Shown: positions 1-7,608 of the stretch, in pieces
Layout of the letters: every line of letters starts with the position of its first letter
Numbering within the stretch: the first letter of the stretch is position 1
Assembly (NCBI RefSeq): GCF_011762155.1
Contig: NZ_JAASQL010000001.1
Span: 1,954,251-2,018,250 of the forward strand
Origin: Wenyingzhuangia heitensis
Lineage (GTDB): Bacteria > Bacteroidota > Bacteroidia > Flavobacteriales > Flavobacteriaceae
Direction: 5' to 3'
Length of the DNA stretch: 64,000 bases
The notes under the pieces: model-generated
The model's database searches: none
The model's input: the letters and a program-made list of their open reading frames with translations, nothing else
What the model was told of the DNA's origin: nothing
Made by a program: the position numbers and the translations under genes

Positions 1-19
1 TAGATACATATTAAATCAA

Positions 20-115
20 CATAAAACAACCTTCAGTTGGGGAACTGAAGGTTGTTTCAAACTAACTAAACTTAAACTATACTAAATTCGAAAAAATTAT
101 TTTTCTAACTAACTA
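20..115 (-). ncRNA. candidate small RNA, copy A
   Basis: Tandem twin of the candidate RNA at 203-299. It runs on the minus strand from the predicted start near 115 to the hairpin at 24-57. The two RNAs would differ by only one or two nucleotides, an arrangement known for sibling small RNAs in other bacteria. No expression evidence is available from sequence. Confidence 0.42.
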
Positions 116-125
116 TAATAGTATT

Positions 126-142
126 TACAAGTACTGTGCCAA
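126..142 (-). promoter_or_regulatory. sigma54-like promoter, copy A
   Basis: Same 17-base minus-strand motif (TGGCAC, 5 bp, TTGT) as at 310-326, in the first repeat copy. The predicted transcription start is near position 115. Conservation in both copies fits a functional element, although the duplication may simply be recent. Confidence 0.5.
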
Positions 143-202
143 AAACTATTGCTGAGTTTATAATTTTAAGAAAGTATTTATTTTAGATACATATTAAATC
201 AA

Positions 203-299
203 CATAAAACAACCTTCAGTTGGGGAACTGAAGGTTGTTTCAAACTAACTAAACTTAAACTATACTAAATTCGAAAAAAAATATTTTTCTAACTAACTA
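203..299 (-). ncRNA. candidate small RNA, copy B
   Basis: Putative transcript of about 97 nt between the sigma54-like promoter (310-326) and the hairpin at 207-240 on the minus strand. The hairpin has a 15-bp perfect stem with a CCCC loop, followed by a short U-rich stretch. The body is AU-rich with repeated UUAGUUAG-type motifs and no ORF. The same arrangement is present in copy A. An alternative is that the hairpins are only duplicated terminators of lipA. Confidence 0.45.
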
Positions 300-309
300 T
301 AATAGTATT

Positions 310-326
310 TACAAGTACTGTGCCAA
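310..326 (-). promoter_or_regulatory. sigma54-like promoter, copy B
   Basis: On the minus strand the sequence TTGGCACAGTACTTGTA matches the RpoN consensus YTGGCACGRNNNTTGCW. It has TGGCAC at -24, TTG at -12 and exactly the canonical spacing; the usual C of the -12 GC is a T. The predicted start is near position 299, reading away from lipA into the repeat. The motif is directly visible; RpoN dependence is inferred. Confidence 0.55.
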
Positions 327-331
327 AAGTA

Positions 332-1252
332 TTAGTTAACGTGTTTTTTTGCATGATAAGAGGATCTAACAAGGGCAGAACTTTCTACATGTTTAAAACC
401 TAGTTTTTTAGCGTATATTTCATACTCTTTAAACAACTCAGGAGTTATAAACTCTTTTACCGGCAAATGTTTTTTACTAGGTTGTAAGTATTGTCCTAAA
501 GTAACAACGTCAACATTTGCATTGGCTAAATCTCTTAAGCTTTCAAAAACCTCTTCTTTAGTTTCTCCTAAGCCTAACATAATTCCTGATTTGGTTCTGC
601 GTTGTCCTTGTTCTTTTAAATATCTTAAGACCTCTAAACTTCTGTCATATTGTGCTTGTATACGTACTTCCCTGGTTAAACGTCTTACCGTTTCTAAATT
701 ATGAGAAATTACTTCTGGGGCAGCTTTAATCAACCTGTCTATATTAGCTGTGTTTCCTTGAAAGTCTGGAATCAATGTTTCCATTGTTGTGTTTGGGTTA
801 GCTCTACGTACAGCAGCAATTGTTTCTGCCCAAATAATAGAACCACCATCTTTTAAATCATCTCTATCTACAGAGGTTAACACGGCATGCTCAATTTTCA
901 TAATTTTAATAGATCGGGCAACCTTTTCAGGTTCATCCCATTCTACAGTTTCTGGTTTTCCTGTTTTTACACCGCAAAATCCACAAGAACGTGTACAAAT
1001 GTTTCCTAAAATCATAAAAGTAGCAGTACCATCACCCCAACATTCTCCCATATTTGGGCAACTACCACTTGTACAAATTGTATTTAACTTGTACTTGTCT
1101 ACTAAACCTCTTAGCTCGGTGTATTTTTTACCTACAGGTAATTTTACACGCAACCAATCTGGTTTTTTCTTTCCTACAGGAATTGTTCCAGGGTTTGTTG
1201 TATTTGTTTTGCTTGGTAATACAGATTTAAATGTGGATGTTTCCGTACTCAT
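332..1252 (-). CDS. lipA: lipoyl synthase
   Basis: Radical SAM enzyme that inserts two sulfurs into octanoyl groups on the lipoyl domains of 2-oxoacid dehydrogenases and glycine cleavage H protein. At 306 aa it has the family's usual length. Both clusters are visible: the auxiliary motif CTSGSCPNMGEC near residues 60-71 and the radical SAM motif CTRSCGFC near 86-93. GLGETKEE and a C-terminal arginine/serine tail (SSALVRSSYHA) are also typical. A Bacteroidota -7 box (TATCTTTG) at 1273-1280 gives it its own promoter. Downstream lies the duplicated hairpin element. lipB is not adjacent. The assignment is secure. Confidence 0.96.
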   Translation of the reverse strand: MSTETSTFKSVLPSKTNTTNPGTIPVGKKKPDWLRVKLPVGKKYTELRGLVDKYKLNTICTSGSCPNMGECWGDGTATFMILGNICTRSCGFCGVKTGKPETVEWDEPEKVARSIKIMKIEHAVLTSVDRDDLKDGGSIIWAETIAAVRRANPNTTMETLIPDFQGNTANIDRLIKAAPEVISHNLETVRRLTREVRIQAQYDRSLEVLRYLKEQGQRRTKSGIMLGLGETKEEVFESLRDLANANVDVVTLGQYLQPSKKHLPVKEFITPELFKEYEIYAKKLGFKHVESSALVRSSYHAKKHVN

Positions 1253-1272
1253 GTGCTTTCTTTTTAGACTAA

Positions 1273-1280
1273 CAAAGATA
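1273..1280 (-). promoter_or_regulatory. -7 box of lipA
   Basis: TATCTTTG on the minus strand matches the Bacteroidota primary-sigma -7 consensus TAnnTTTG. It is 20 bp upstream of the lipA start, which gives a short leader. No clear -33 TTG is seen. Confidence 0.6.
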
Positions 1281-1318
1281 CAAAACGCAAGTGGATTGAA
1301 TGAGTGGCTATTTAATTA

Positions 1319-1893
1319 TTACGCAAAAAGTGTAGATACATACCAGATACTAAAACCTGTTAAAAATACAAGACCAATCCAAGAAAGTATTTTTGAACTT
1401 AATTTGGGTTGATGAGATTTAGGAGTGTGTTTACTCGTAATTAATTTATAGTTTAAAATAGCAAAAAAAGAGTGGTTAAAAAACCTATAACCGTTGCAAT
1501 TTTAACTAAGGTTAACATTTGATTTGTAAAAAAAGAAATAATTAAAATGGTCCCTATTGTCAAAGAGGCTAGCCAGTAAGTGTATGTTTTTTTTAAAGAT
1601 GTTTTACAGAGCAAGTTTATGGTAGTATCCATAGTTCTAGCAGATGCATCTAAAGCGGTTAGAGTAGCACTAAGCATAGTGGTAAAGGCGGCTATAGCAA
1701 TAAATATAAAAGCAGATCCACCAATGTTTTTAGTATACATTTCTATTAATTGTTTGCTAAAAGCTAAAGCTCCGTTGTTAAAAACGGTTCCGCTATTAAA
1801 CATAACAAGTACTCCCATTGCTAAAAAGCAAAGCCCTAAAAGAAGGGTGAAAAAGTAGCCAACATTAAAATCAAACAAAACAGACTTTAAATT
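1319..1893 (-). pseudogene. NRAMP metal-transporter remnant (C-terminal part)
   Basis: The open part (1453 to about 1893) encodes a sequence starting KINLKSVLFDFNVGYFF and containing GVLVMFNSG, AFTTMLSATLTALDASARTM and several membrane spans. This is the C-terminal half of an NRAMP-type Mn/Fe transporter. After FLTTLFLLF the frame stops. Shifting by one base at a run of seven T gives a natural C-terminus (AILNYKLIT ... SWIGLVFLTGF ... YVSTLFA, stop at 1319-1321). One T has therefore probably been lost from an eight-T run. The N-terminal half is missing and the remnant abuts the sigma factor stop codon. It has no credible ATG. A homopolymer sequencing error could explain the frameshift but not the missing N-terminus. 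Confidence 0.8.
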
Positions 1894-1898
1894 GATCT

Positions 1899-2468
1899 TT
1901 ATTTTTTAACATTTGGGTTGGTAATAATTTCAGCCAATAGTTTTTTTGCTCTTAATAATTTTACTTTAACGTTATTAATAGGTTCGCTAAGAGCCGTTGC
2001 AATTTCTTGATAAGACATTTCTTGAAAATATCTAAAATTTATAACCTGTTGGTATTTAGGTTTTAATTGTTTGATATTTCTTTTTAATTCCGCTAAATTT
2101 TGTTCTATAATAATTTTATCTTCAGGGGAAGGATTGTTATCAAACAATTGATAGACTTCTTTATTATTACTGCCTATAGATATGGTTGGATTCTTTTTTT
2201 TTCGAAATTCATCAATTAATAAATTTTTAGCAATGGTAAACAACCAGGTTTTAAAGCTAAAAGTGTCGTCGTAAGATTCTATTTTATCAAAAGCTTTAGA
2301 AAAAGTAATAATGGTAATGTCTTCAGCATCTATACTATCGTTACTAATTTTAGATTGTAAAAATAGATATACATCGTTCCAATATAAATTTAACAAGTAG
2401 TGGTATGCAGTTTGATCTCCTTTTTGAGCTGCTTTAATATGTGTAAAAAGAATGTCTTTAGAGGTCAT
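1899..2468 (-). CDS. ECF-type RNA polymerase sigma factor
   Basis: 189-aa sigma-70 family protein of the extracytoplasmic-function class. Region 2 includes DAEDITIITFSKAFDKI and SFKTWLFTIAKNLLIDEFR (about residues 47-90). Region 4 is a helix-turn-helix, QLKPKYQQVINFRYFQEMSYQEIA followed by VKVKLLRAKKLL. I place the start at ATG 2468 because it overlaps the stop of the upstream glycosyltransferase as ATGA, a sign of translational coupling; a GTG two codons earlier is possible. No anti-sigma gene is next to it. The gene directly downstream is the NRAMP remnant. The target regulon cannot be inferred. Confidence 0.88.
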   Translation of the reverse strand: MTSKDILFTHIKAAQKGDQTAYHYLLNLYWNDVYLFLQSKISNDSIDAEDITIITFSKAFDKIESYDDTFSFKTWLFTIAKNLLIDEFRKKKNPTISIGSNNKEVYQLFDNNPSPEDKIIIEQNLAELKRNIKQLKPKYQQVINFRYFQEMSYQEIATALSEPINNVKVKLLRAKKLLAEIITNPNVKK

Positions 2469-3580
2469 GACCACTTTTTGGGTTTAGATAAAGAATTGCA
2501 ACTAAAAATATAAATTTGAAATAATAATAACACAAAATCTAGAATAGGAATAAAAGCAAGTAATTTTTTTTCTTTTAGTTTGTGTGAAGCAATTCCAACA
2601 ACAATATATTCACTTATCCATTTAAAAACAATTAAAGATCCAATAAAAATTTGATTTTTAGGGGTTTGAACATATAGTAGAGTAAATGGAAGTACACCCC
2701 AGAATAAGAATCTATTAAAAGCATATACCCCTAGTAGGTACTTGTGTTTTTTTTGGTAATAATCTACAGTACTTATGTGTCTTCTTTTTTGTGTGACTAA
2801 TTGTTTAAATGTTGTTTTAGGATTAGAGGTCATATGACTTTGTTCTTCAAAACAAATTTCTGTATTTGTAGAATTGGCTATTTGATTGATGAGTAAATCA
2901 TCATCACCAGACATAATTTTAACATACTGATTGTATCCTTTATTTTTAAGAAATACTTGTTTGCTATACATTAAATTTCTACCTACTCCCATATAAGGGC
3001 TCCCCATTTTTGCAAGAGAAAAGTATTGCAATGCTGTAATTACGGTTTCGTATCTAATTAATTTGTTTAAAAATTGGTTAGCAATGGTTTCATAAGGTCC
3101 GTAACCTAACACAATTTTAGTTTCTCCGTTAAAATGATTTGCCATTTCCTGAATCCAAAAATTACTTTTTGGCAAACAATCAGCATCTGTAAATAACAAA
3201 CAATCATTAGTAGCGGCTTTAATACCTAATGTAAGTGCATATTTTTTGTTTCCGTAAAAATGATCAGATTCTTGGACAGTTACAATTTTTATGAAAGAAT
3301 ATTTTTCTGCAAATTCACTATATATATCTTCTGTTTCATCATAAGAACGATCGTTAATTAAAACAATTTCAAAGTCTGAATATTGCTGTTTTACTAATAC
3401 AGGCAATAGTGTTTTTAAATTTTCGGCCTCATTTTTTGCACACACAATTACAGATATAGGAATTGTGTTTTTAGGAAGTTCTTTCTTTTTTGTAAAATTA
3501 AAAAAGTTAAAAACAACAAGATAAAAAATAAGATGTATTGTAATAATAACAATACATAGCACTAAAAGAAAAAAAGTCAT
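2465..3580 (-). CDS. membrane-bound family 2 glycosyltransferase
   Basis: 371-aa inverting GT-A glycosyltransferase with one N-terminal membrane helix (about residues 3-28) and three or four helices near the C-terminus. The catalytic domain shows ISVIVCAKNEAENL, the UDP-sugar-binding VLINDRSYDET, the DxD-type TDADC, SGDDDLL as probable catalytic acids, and QKRRH in the position of the QxxRW motif. The order is like that of polysaccharide or glycolipid synthases. It lies 24 bp after the small membrane gene 3605-3790 and overlaps the sigma factor gene by 4 bp, so the three are probably one transcript. Acceptor and sugar are unknown. Confidence 0.85.
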   Translation of the reverse strand: MTFFLLVLCIVIITIHLIFYLVVFNFFNFTKKKELPKNTIPISVIVCAKNEAENLKTLLPVLVKQQYSDFEIVLINDRSYDETEDIYSEFAEKYSFIKIVTVQESDHFYGNKKYALTLGIKAATNDCLLFTDADCLPKSNFWIQEMANHFNGETKIVLGYGPYETIANQFLNKLIRYETVITALQYFSLAKMGSPYMGVGRNLMYSKQVFLKNKGYNQYVKIMSGDDDLLINQIANSTNTEICFEEQSHMTSNPKTTFKQLVTQKRRHISTVDYYQKKHKYLLGVYAFNRFLFWGVLPFTLLYVQTPKNQIFIGSLIVFKWISEYIVVGIASHKLKEKKLLAFIPILDFVLLLFQIYIFSCNSLSKPKKWS

Positions 3581-3604
3581 ATACAGGTAAAAAGTGAAGA
3601 AGTG

Positions 3605-3790
3605 TTATTTGTTTTCGCAGTCTTCGGGCATTTTACCACAAAAACCACAAGGCTCACCAGATTCGTTAAAATTGCTATTTTGACTAGCACAAGTACCAGA
3701 AAATTCTCCGTCTTTTTTACCCCATATTTTAATTGCAATTCCTGCAAAAGCTAACGCTAATAAACCTAATGAAATAAGAAATAGTTTCAT
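3605..3790 (-). CDS. small single-pass membrane protein with cysteine-rich tail
   Basis: About 61 aa, starting MKLFLISLGLLALAFAGIAI (one membrane helix or signal anchor). A short tail follows with Cys at three places: GTCASQ, EPCGFCGK and a final EDCENK. The CGFC pair resembles a metal or redox CxxC site. I prefer the ATG at 3790 over one nine codons upstream because it places the hydrophobic helix at the N-terminus. Proteins of this shape are common in Flavobacteriia and have no assigned function. It heads the glycosyltransferase/sigma operon. Confidence 0.65.
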   Translation of the reverse strand: MKLFLISLGLLALAFAGIAIKIWGKKDGEFSGTCASQNSNFNESGEPCGFCGKMPEDCENK

Positions 3791-4055
3791 ATAAAAATAT
3801 TTTTGGTAAAGATACATTTTTTAGAAACACAAGTAAAATATTAAGGTACTAAGTGCGTATCTATAATTGCTGTTTTTTAATAGTAGAAATAGTGCTAAAA
3901 AGGTTACAAAATAGATCCACTATTTTTTTTTGCATAAAATTAAGAACAACTAAGAATGGCCTTTTTTATTGTCTACTTTCGCTTAGATAAAATTGTTTTT
4001 AATCAACTTTTGTTAAGTTTTTAAGGAATGAAAGGTTTATAGCACAAGGTTTTTG

Positions 4056-4063
4056 TATTTTTG
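4056..4063 (+). promoter_or_regulatory. -7 box of proB
   Basis: TATTTTTG fits TAnnTTTG and ends 27 bp before the proB start. The rest of the 300-bp gap 3791-4090 is AT-rich. It includes an imperfect FNR-like sequence at 3991-4004 (TTGTT-TTTA-ATCAA, one mismatch), which I do not consider reliable. Confidence 0.5.
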
Positions 4064-4090
4064 TGTAAAATTTAACAAAAATAAAATTTT

Positions 4091-4873
4091 ATGTACGATC
4101 AATTAATAGTTGTAAAAGTAGGAACTAATGTAATGAAGAATAAAAACAATAGAATTGTTAGACCTGTTCTTCAAAACTTGGTGTCTCAAATTGCTGATTT
4201 ATATGAACGTAATATTATGACCATTTTAGTTTCTTCGGGATCTGCAATTGCAGGTAAAGAAGTATTAGGGCCTTCTATTATTAAAGATCCATCTATCAGA
4301 AGACAAGTTTACTCTTCTATAGGTCAACCAAGAATGATGCGTTTGTATTATAATATTTTTCATGATTATGGAATTAATTGTGCTCAGGTATTGCCTACTA
4401 AAAGAGATTTTCAACCAGGGGTACACCGTGATAATATGGTAAACTGTTATAAAGGTTTGTTAGAAGAGGGAGTAATTCCTGTAGCAAACGAAGATGATAC
4501 CGTTTCATTAACATCAACTATGTTTACAGACAACGATGAAATGGCAAGTTTAATTGCTGAATTGGTTGAGGCTGATAAATTGATTATTTTAACAGATATT
4601 GATGGGGTTTACACAGGGAATCCTAGTGATGAAGGAACTGAATTAATTGAAGAAGTAACCTCTACAGAAAACTTAGACCAATACATTCAGCCTAATAAAA
4701 AAGGTGAAGGTGAAGGTAGAGGAGGAATGAGATCTAAAATTAGTGTGGCTCAAAAATCAGCTAAAAACAACATTCCAACTTATATTGTAAATGGTAAAAC
4801 AGAAAATATCATTTTAGATATTATAGATGATGAGTATGTTGGAACAAGAATTTCTAATGATTTAGAAAGATAA
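4091..4873 (+). CDS. proB: glutamate 5-kinase
   Basis: 260-aa amino-acid kinase that phosphorylates the gamma-carboxylate of glutamate, the first step of proline synthesis. Visible motifs are VVKVGTNVM at the N-terminus, ILVSSGSAIAGKEVL (glycine-rich, residues about 45-60), ANEDDTVS and FTDNDEMASLIAELVEADKLIILTDIDGVY (about 130-180), and GRGGMRSKISVAQKSAKN. It ends without the C-terminal PUA domain of the E. coli enzyme (367 aa); the PUA-less form is common in Bacteroidota. proA is not adjacent. It is convergent with murB, 6 bp away. Confidence 0.9.
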   Translation: MYDQLIVVKVGTNVMKNKNNRIVRPVLQNLVSQIADLYERNIMTILVSSGSAIAGKEVLGPSIIKDPSIRRQVYSSIGQPRMMRLYYNIFHDYGINCAQVLPTKRDFQPGVHRDNMVNCYKGLLEEGVIPVANEDDTVSLTSTMFTDNDEMASLIAELVEADKLIILTDIDGVYTGNPSDEGTELIEEVTSTENLDQYIQPNKKGEGEGRGGMRSKISVAQKSAKNNIPTYIVNGKTENIILDIIDDEYVGTRISNDLER

Positions 4874-4879
4874 TATTAC

Positions 4880-5881
4880 TTAATAAACATTGACTTCAAT
4901 TTCCAGAGGAATTTCAAATTCAGATTTGATTTTTCTCTGGATTTTTTTTGCAATTTCATATATTTCTTTACCTGTTGCATTTCCATAATTTACTAAGACC
5001 AAGGCTTGTTTACTATGTACTCCAGCTTTACCAAAACGTTTTCCTTTAAACCCTGCTTTTTCTATCAACCAACCTGCAGGAATTTTAATTGTTGTTTCTG
5101 AAACAGGATAGGACGGGATTTCTGGATGTTTCTTTTGTATTTCTGAAAATATACTTGTTGAAATTACGGGATTTTTAAAAAAACTACCACTATTACCAAT
5201 TTCTTTAGGGTTAGGTAATTTACTGTTTCTAATAGCAATAATTGCATTGCTAATATCTTTAATAGTAGGAGTAGAGATATTTTTTAACTCTTCTTGAATA
5301 GCTCCGTAAGACGTATTTGTTAAATGGTTTTTTGTGGTTAATTTAAAAGTAACACTTGTAATAACATATTGCCCTTTAGCGGTGTTTTTAAAAATTGAAT
5401 TACGATAGCCAAATTCACATTCACTATTGGTAAATGTCTCTGTTTTTAGTGTTTTGGTGTTTAAAACCTCAACACTAACAATTGTGTCTTTTACCTCAAA
5501 ACCATAAGCTCCAATATTCTGAATAGGACAGGTACCAACATTTCCTGGAATTAAAGATAGGTTTTCTATACCTCCAAAATTTTGATCTATACACCAAAGC
5601 ACAAACTCATGCCAATTCTCTCCAGCCATTGCTGTTACTTCTACATAGTTTTCTTTTTGATTATTAACAATAATACCTTGTAAATTTACATGTACTACAG
5701 TAGTATCAATATCTTTAGTTAGTAGCATATTACTACCACCACCCAATAAAAAATAGTCATTGTTATCTTGTAATACTTGTTTTAATTCTGATAATTTTTT
5801 AACAGAAATAAACTTTTTTGCTTTGGCATTTATACCAAAAGTATTATAATTTTTAAGAGAAAAGTTTGATGAATATTGCAT
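4880..5881 (-). CDS. murB: UDP-N-acetylenolpyruvoylglucosamine reductase
   Basis: 333-aa FAD enzyme that reduces UDP-GlcNAc-enolpyruvate to UDP-MurNAc in the cytoplasm. The N-terminal FAD-binding domain has NTFGINAKAK and LLGGGSNML (about residues 13-55), followed by LSLIPGNVGTCPIQNIGAYG. The substrate domain has ECEFGYRNSIFK, GNSGSFFKNP (serine proton donor, about residue 233) and a C-terminal glutamate in PLEIEVNVY. This is the type I layout as in E. coli. It follows the CBM9-like lipoprotein gene by 47 bp and may be its last co-transcribed gene. Confidence 0.95.
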   Translation of the reverse strand: MQYSSNFSLKNYNTFGINAKAKKFISVKKLSELKQVLQDNNDYFLLGGGSNMLLTKDIDTTVVHVNLQGIIVNNQKENYVEVTAMAGENWHEFVLWCIDQNFGGIENLSLIPGNVGTCPIQNIGAYGFEVKDTIVSVEVLNTKTLKTETFTNSECEFGYRNSIFKNTAKGQYVITSVTFKLTTKNHLTNTSYGAIQEELKNISTPTIKDISNAIIAIRNSKLPNPKEIGNSGSFFKNPVISTSIFSEIQKKHPEIPSYPVSETTIKIPAGWLIEKAGFKGKRFGKAGVHSKQALVLVNYGNATGKEIYEIAKKIQRKIKSEFEIPLEIEVNVY

Positions 5882-5928
5882 TAAAAATAAGGTAAGAAAT
5901 AGAATAATAAAGTAAAATAAAAAGAGTG

Positions 5929-6705
5929 TTATTTAACAAACTCTAACAAACCAAACATTTCTGGTTGATGAACATCTTTTTCTTTAATGTTGTCTACAGG
6001 AAAAATAGTAGATACAACTCTTCTTCCCACATTGTTGTCGTCTCTAATTTGTTTTAGTGCTAAAAAAGCCCATTGACTACCTAGTGCTACAGGATATTGA
6101 GTTGATACATTATTAAAAATACTATGTGGTATTGCCATCTCTAAAGTCCATCCTTCATCAATGTCGTTATTGTTGTTTAGTGTTCCTTTTATGGTTACCT
6201 CTAACTCAATATCAGGATTAAAAGTTCTAATAGCTGCATTTTTTCCTTGATGGAAATTGTTAACAAAAACTAAATCATTTACAGCTTTGTAAGGATTTAT
6301 TTCAAAACAATAATGAATATTTTCTCCATTAGGAGCGGGTGTTAAAAATAATTCTATACAATCATCTAAGTAAGGAGCACCGTCTCTTTTTGTTTCTTTG
6401 GCATTGATGAATTTATCTTCTAGATCGTAATGGACATAAATATTTTCTTCATCCCATAACATTCTAAAAGTAGTCTTTTGCTCTTCTTCTTTGCCATTGG
6501 TTAAATAAAAATAATCAAAATTAGTAGCTGTTGCCTGTTTCCATGCTTCGTCATCTAATTTTCCGTCAACCGTAATTTTAGAAGTAGCTTTGTGTACTTT
6601 GTAAACGGGTCTGTCTTTTAAAGATAGATTTGATGTATAACTAGGTTTGGTTTTACAACTGATTGCAATTGTACTAACTATTAAGAATGATATAAATTTA
6701 TTCAT
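5929..6705 (-). CDS. secreted lipoprotein with CBM9-like domain
   Basis: 258 aa. The N-terminus MNKFISFLIVSTIAISCKTK is a lipoprotein signal with the lipid cysteine at about residue 17. The rest is a single CBM9-like (DOMON-related) domain: KITVDGKLDDEAWKQA at the start, then FRMLWDEENIYVHYDLEDK, LDDCIELFLTP, YCFEINPYKAVND, GWTLEMAIPHSIF and a C-terminal HQPEMFGLLEFVK. Such stand-alone domains are found in Bacteroidota as surface proteins and are thought to bind sugars, though the ligand here is unknown. The gene lies between the DUF3817 gene and murB on the same strand. Confidence 0.8.
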   Translation of the reverse strand: MNKFISFLIVSTIAISCKTKPSYTSNLSLKDRPVYKVHKATSKITVDGKLDDEAWKQATATNFDYFYLTNGKEEEQKTTFRMLWDEENIYVHYDLEDKFINAKETKRDGAPYLDDCIELFLTPAPNGENIHYCFEINPYKAVNDLVFVNNFHQGKNAAIRTFNPDIELEVTIKGTLNNNNDIDEGWTLEMAIPHSIFNNVSTQYPVALGSQWAFLALKQIRDDNNVGRRVVSTIFPVDNIKEKDVHQPEMFGLLEFVK

Positions 6706-6717
6706 TAGATGTAGAAA

Positions 6718-7002
6718 TTATTTTGTTTGTAAATATTTTTTATCTGCATAAAAAGTACCGAAAGGCAAAATAGAACAAACTAAAATAATAGCAAATTCTT
6801 TTGTGTTCCATTTCTGTTCACTTTTTAATAAAAAGGCAAATAAAACATAAGTAACAAATAACAAACCATGAGGCATTCCTAAGGTTCTTACTAAAATATC
6901 GTTGCCTGTTAAATGTTTTAAAGGAGTTCCTATTCCTAAAAGTAGTAAGTAAGAAATACCTTCTAACAAGGCTATAATTTTAAAGTTTTTTAAAGTAATC
7001 AT
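6718..7002 (-). CDS. DUF3817 family integral membrane protein
   Basis: About 94 aa from the ATG at 7002 (MITLKNFKIIALLEGISYL). An upstream ATG at 7053 would add 17 residues and run into the terminator hairpin, so I reject it. Three membrane helices carry the family pattern LEGISYLLLLGIGTPLK, then GMPHGLLFVTYVLFAFLL and ILVCSILPFGTFYADK. Function is unknown for the family. It is 12 bp upstream of the CBM9-like lipoprotein gene. Confidence 0.78.
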   Translation of the reverse strand: MITLKNFKIIALLEGISYLLLLGIGTPLKHLTGNDILVRTLGMPHGLLFVTYVLFAFLLKSEQKWNTKEFAIILVCSILPFGTFYADKKYLQTK

Positions 7003-7042
7003 AAAGTATATAGATTGATGCTTTAAAAGTACTATTAAAACT

Positions 7043-7073
7043 AAAAAACTCAATCAGAATGATTGAGTTTTTT
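7043..7073. terminator. bidirectional-type hairpin terminator
   Basis: Perfect 14-bp stem (arms 7043-7056 and 7060-7073) with a 3-nt loop, A-run on one side and T-run on the other. It sits 11 bp after the stop of the minus-strand gene 7084-7530 and should end its transcript, separating it from the DUF3817 gene. Confidence 0.85.
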
Positions 7074-7083
7074 AATGAATTAT

Positions 7084-7530
7084 TTATGCATAGGAGTTAA
7101 TGTTCTGTTTTTTCCAATATTGCATTAAGCCAAAAGAACTTATGACACAGGATGCAGTGGCTTCAATTGTCATAGAAAATACAATTTTAGGTAAATTTAA
7201 ATGATTACCCCAGAAAGATGACTTTTGTAGCATAACTAGTAAAGAGTCGTCTATAAAACTAACATAGATAATCATAGAGATAATAGTAGCTACAATAGCA
7301 AATAATCCTGTAGAAAACCCTGTAAAGAGATTGTTTAGATAATTATTGTGATCTTGTTGTTGGATATTTGTTTTAATGGCAGTATTTATTCCCCATAAAA
7401 CAAATAGGATGTTTAAAAAACGCAATTCTATAACGTGTGTCAATCCTATTAGTTTGATTAGAAAATAAAAACCTACGATGGCTGCATAAATTTTGGCAGC
7501 ATTCTGAAAAATTATTTTTCTTGTGTTCAT
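7084..7530 (-). CDS. four-helix membrane protein of unknown function
   Basis: 148 aa with four predicted membrane helices: AAKIYAAIVGFYFLIKLIGL, LRFLNILFVLWGINTAI, GFSTGLFAIVATIISMIIYV, and IVFSMTIEATASCVISSFGL. Between helices 2 and 3 is a polar loop with a NIQQQDHNNYLNNLFTGFST segment. The arrangement resembles DUF4199-type Bacteroidota membrane proteins, but I cannot confirm the family. It is a single-gene unit ended by the hairpin at 7043-7073. Confidence 0.7.
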   Translation of the reverse strand: MNTRKIIFQNAAKIYAAIVGFYFLIKLIGLTHVIELRFLNILFVLWGINTAIKTNIQQQDHNNYLNNLFTGFSTGLFAIVATIISMIIYVSFIDDSLLVMLQKSSFWGNHLNLPKIVFSMTIEATASCVISSFGLMQYWKKQNINSYA

Positions 7531-7608
7531 AATTTAAAGGTTCTTGTGTTGATTTCCTTTAAGTTACTGAAAAATAGTAGCTTTTAAAAGTTATTAGAGA
7601 AGAGATCT

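Larger units (their letters stand above)
1..144. repeat. 145-bp tandem element, copy A
   Basis: First copy of a sequence that recurs almost unchanged at 184-328. The two differ only by one substitution and one indel in an A-rich stretch. The copies are separated by a 39-bp spacer (145-183). Each carries a 15-bp hairpin (arms 24-38 and 43-57 here) and, at the other end, a sigma54-like promoter motif reading on the minus strand. The copy starts exactly at the window edge, so the array may extend further upstream. Confidence 0.9.
184..328. repeat. 145-bp tandem element, copy B
   Basis: Second copy of the element at 1-144, about 98-99 percent identical by eye. It ends 3 bp before the lipA stop codon. 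The hairpin has arms 207-221 and 226-240 with a GGGG loop on the plus strand. On the minus strand the copy lies downstream of lipA, so the hairpin could also end the lipA transcript. Confidence 0.9.

Noticed and set aside
789-1412. 207-codon plus-strand frame opposite lipA
   Set aside because: Entirely antisense to the lipA coding sequence, with no promoter and a composition that mirrors lipA; a shadow frame.
3991-4004. FNR-like site upstream of proB
   Set aside because: One half-site is TTGTT and the position does not match the promoter well; too weak beside the three better sites.
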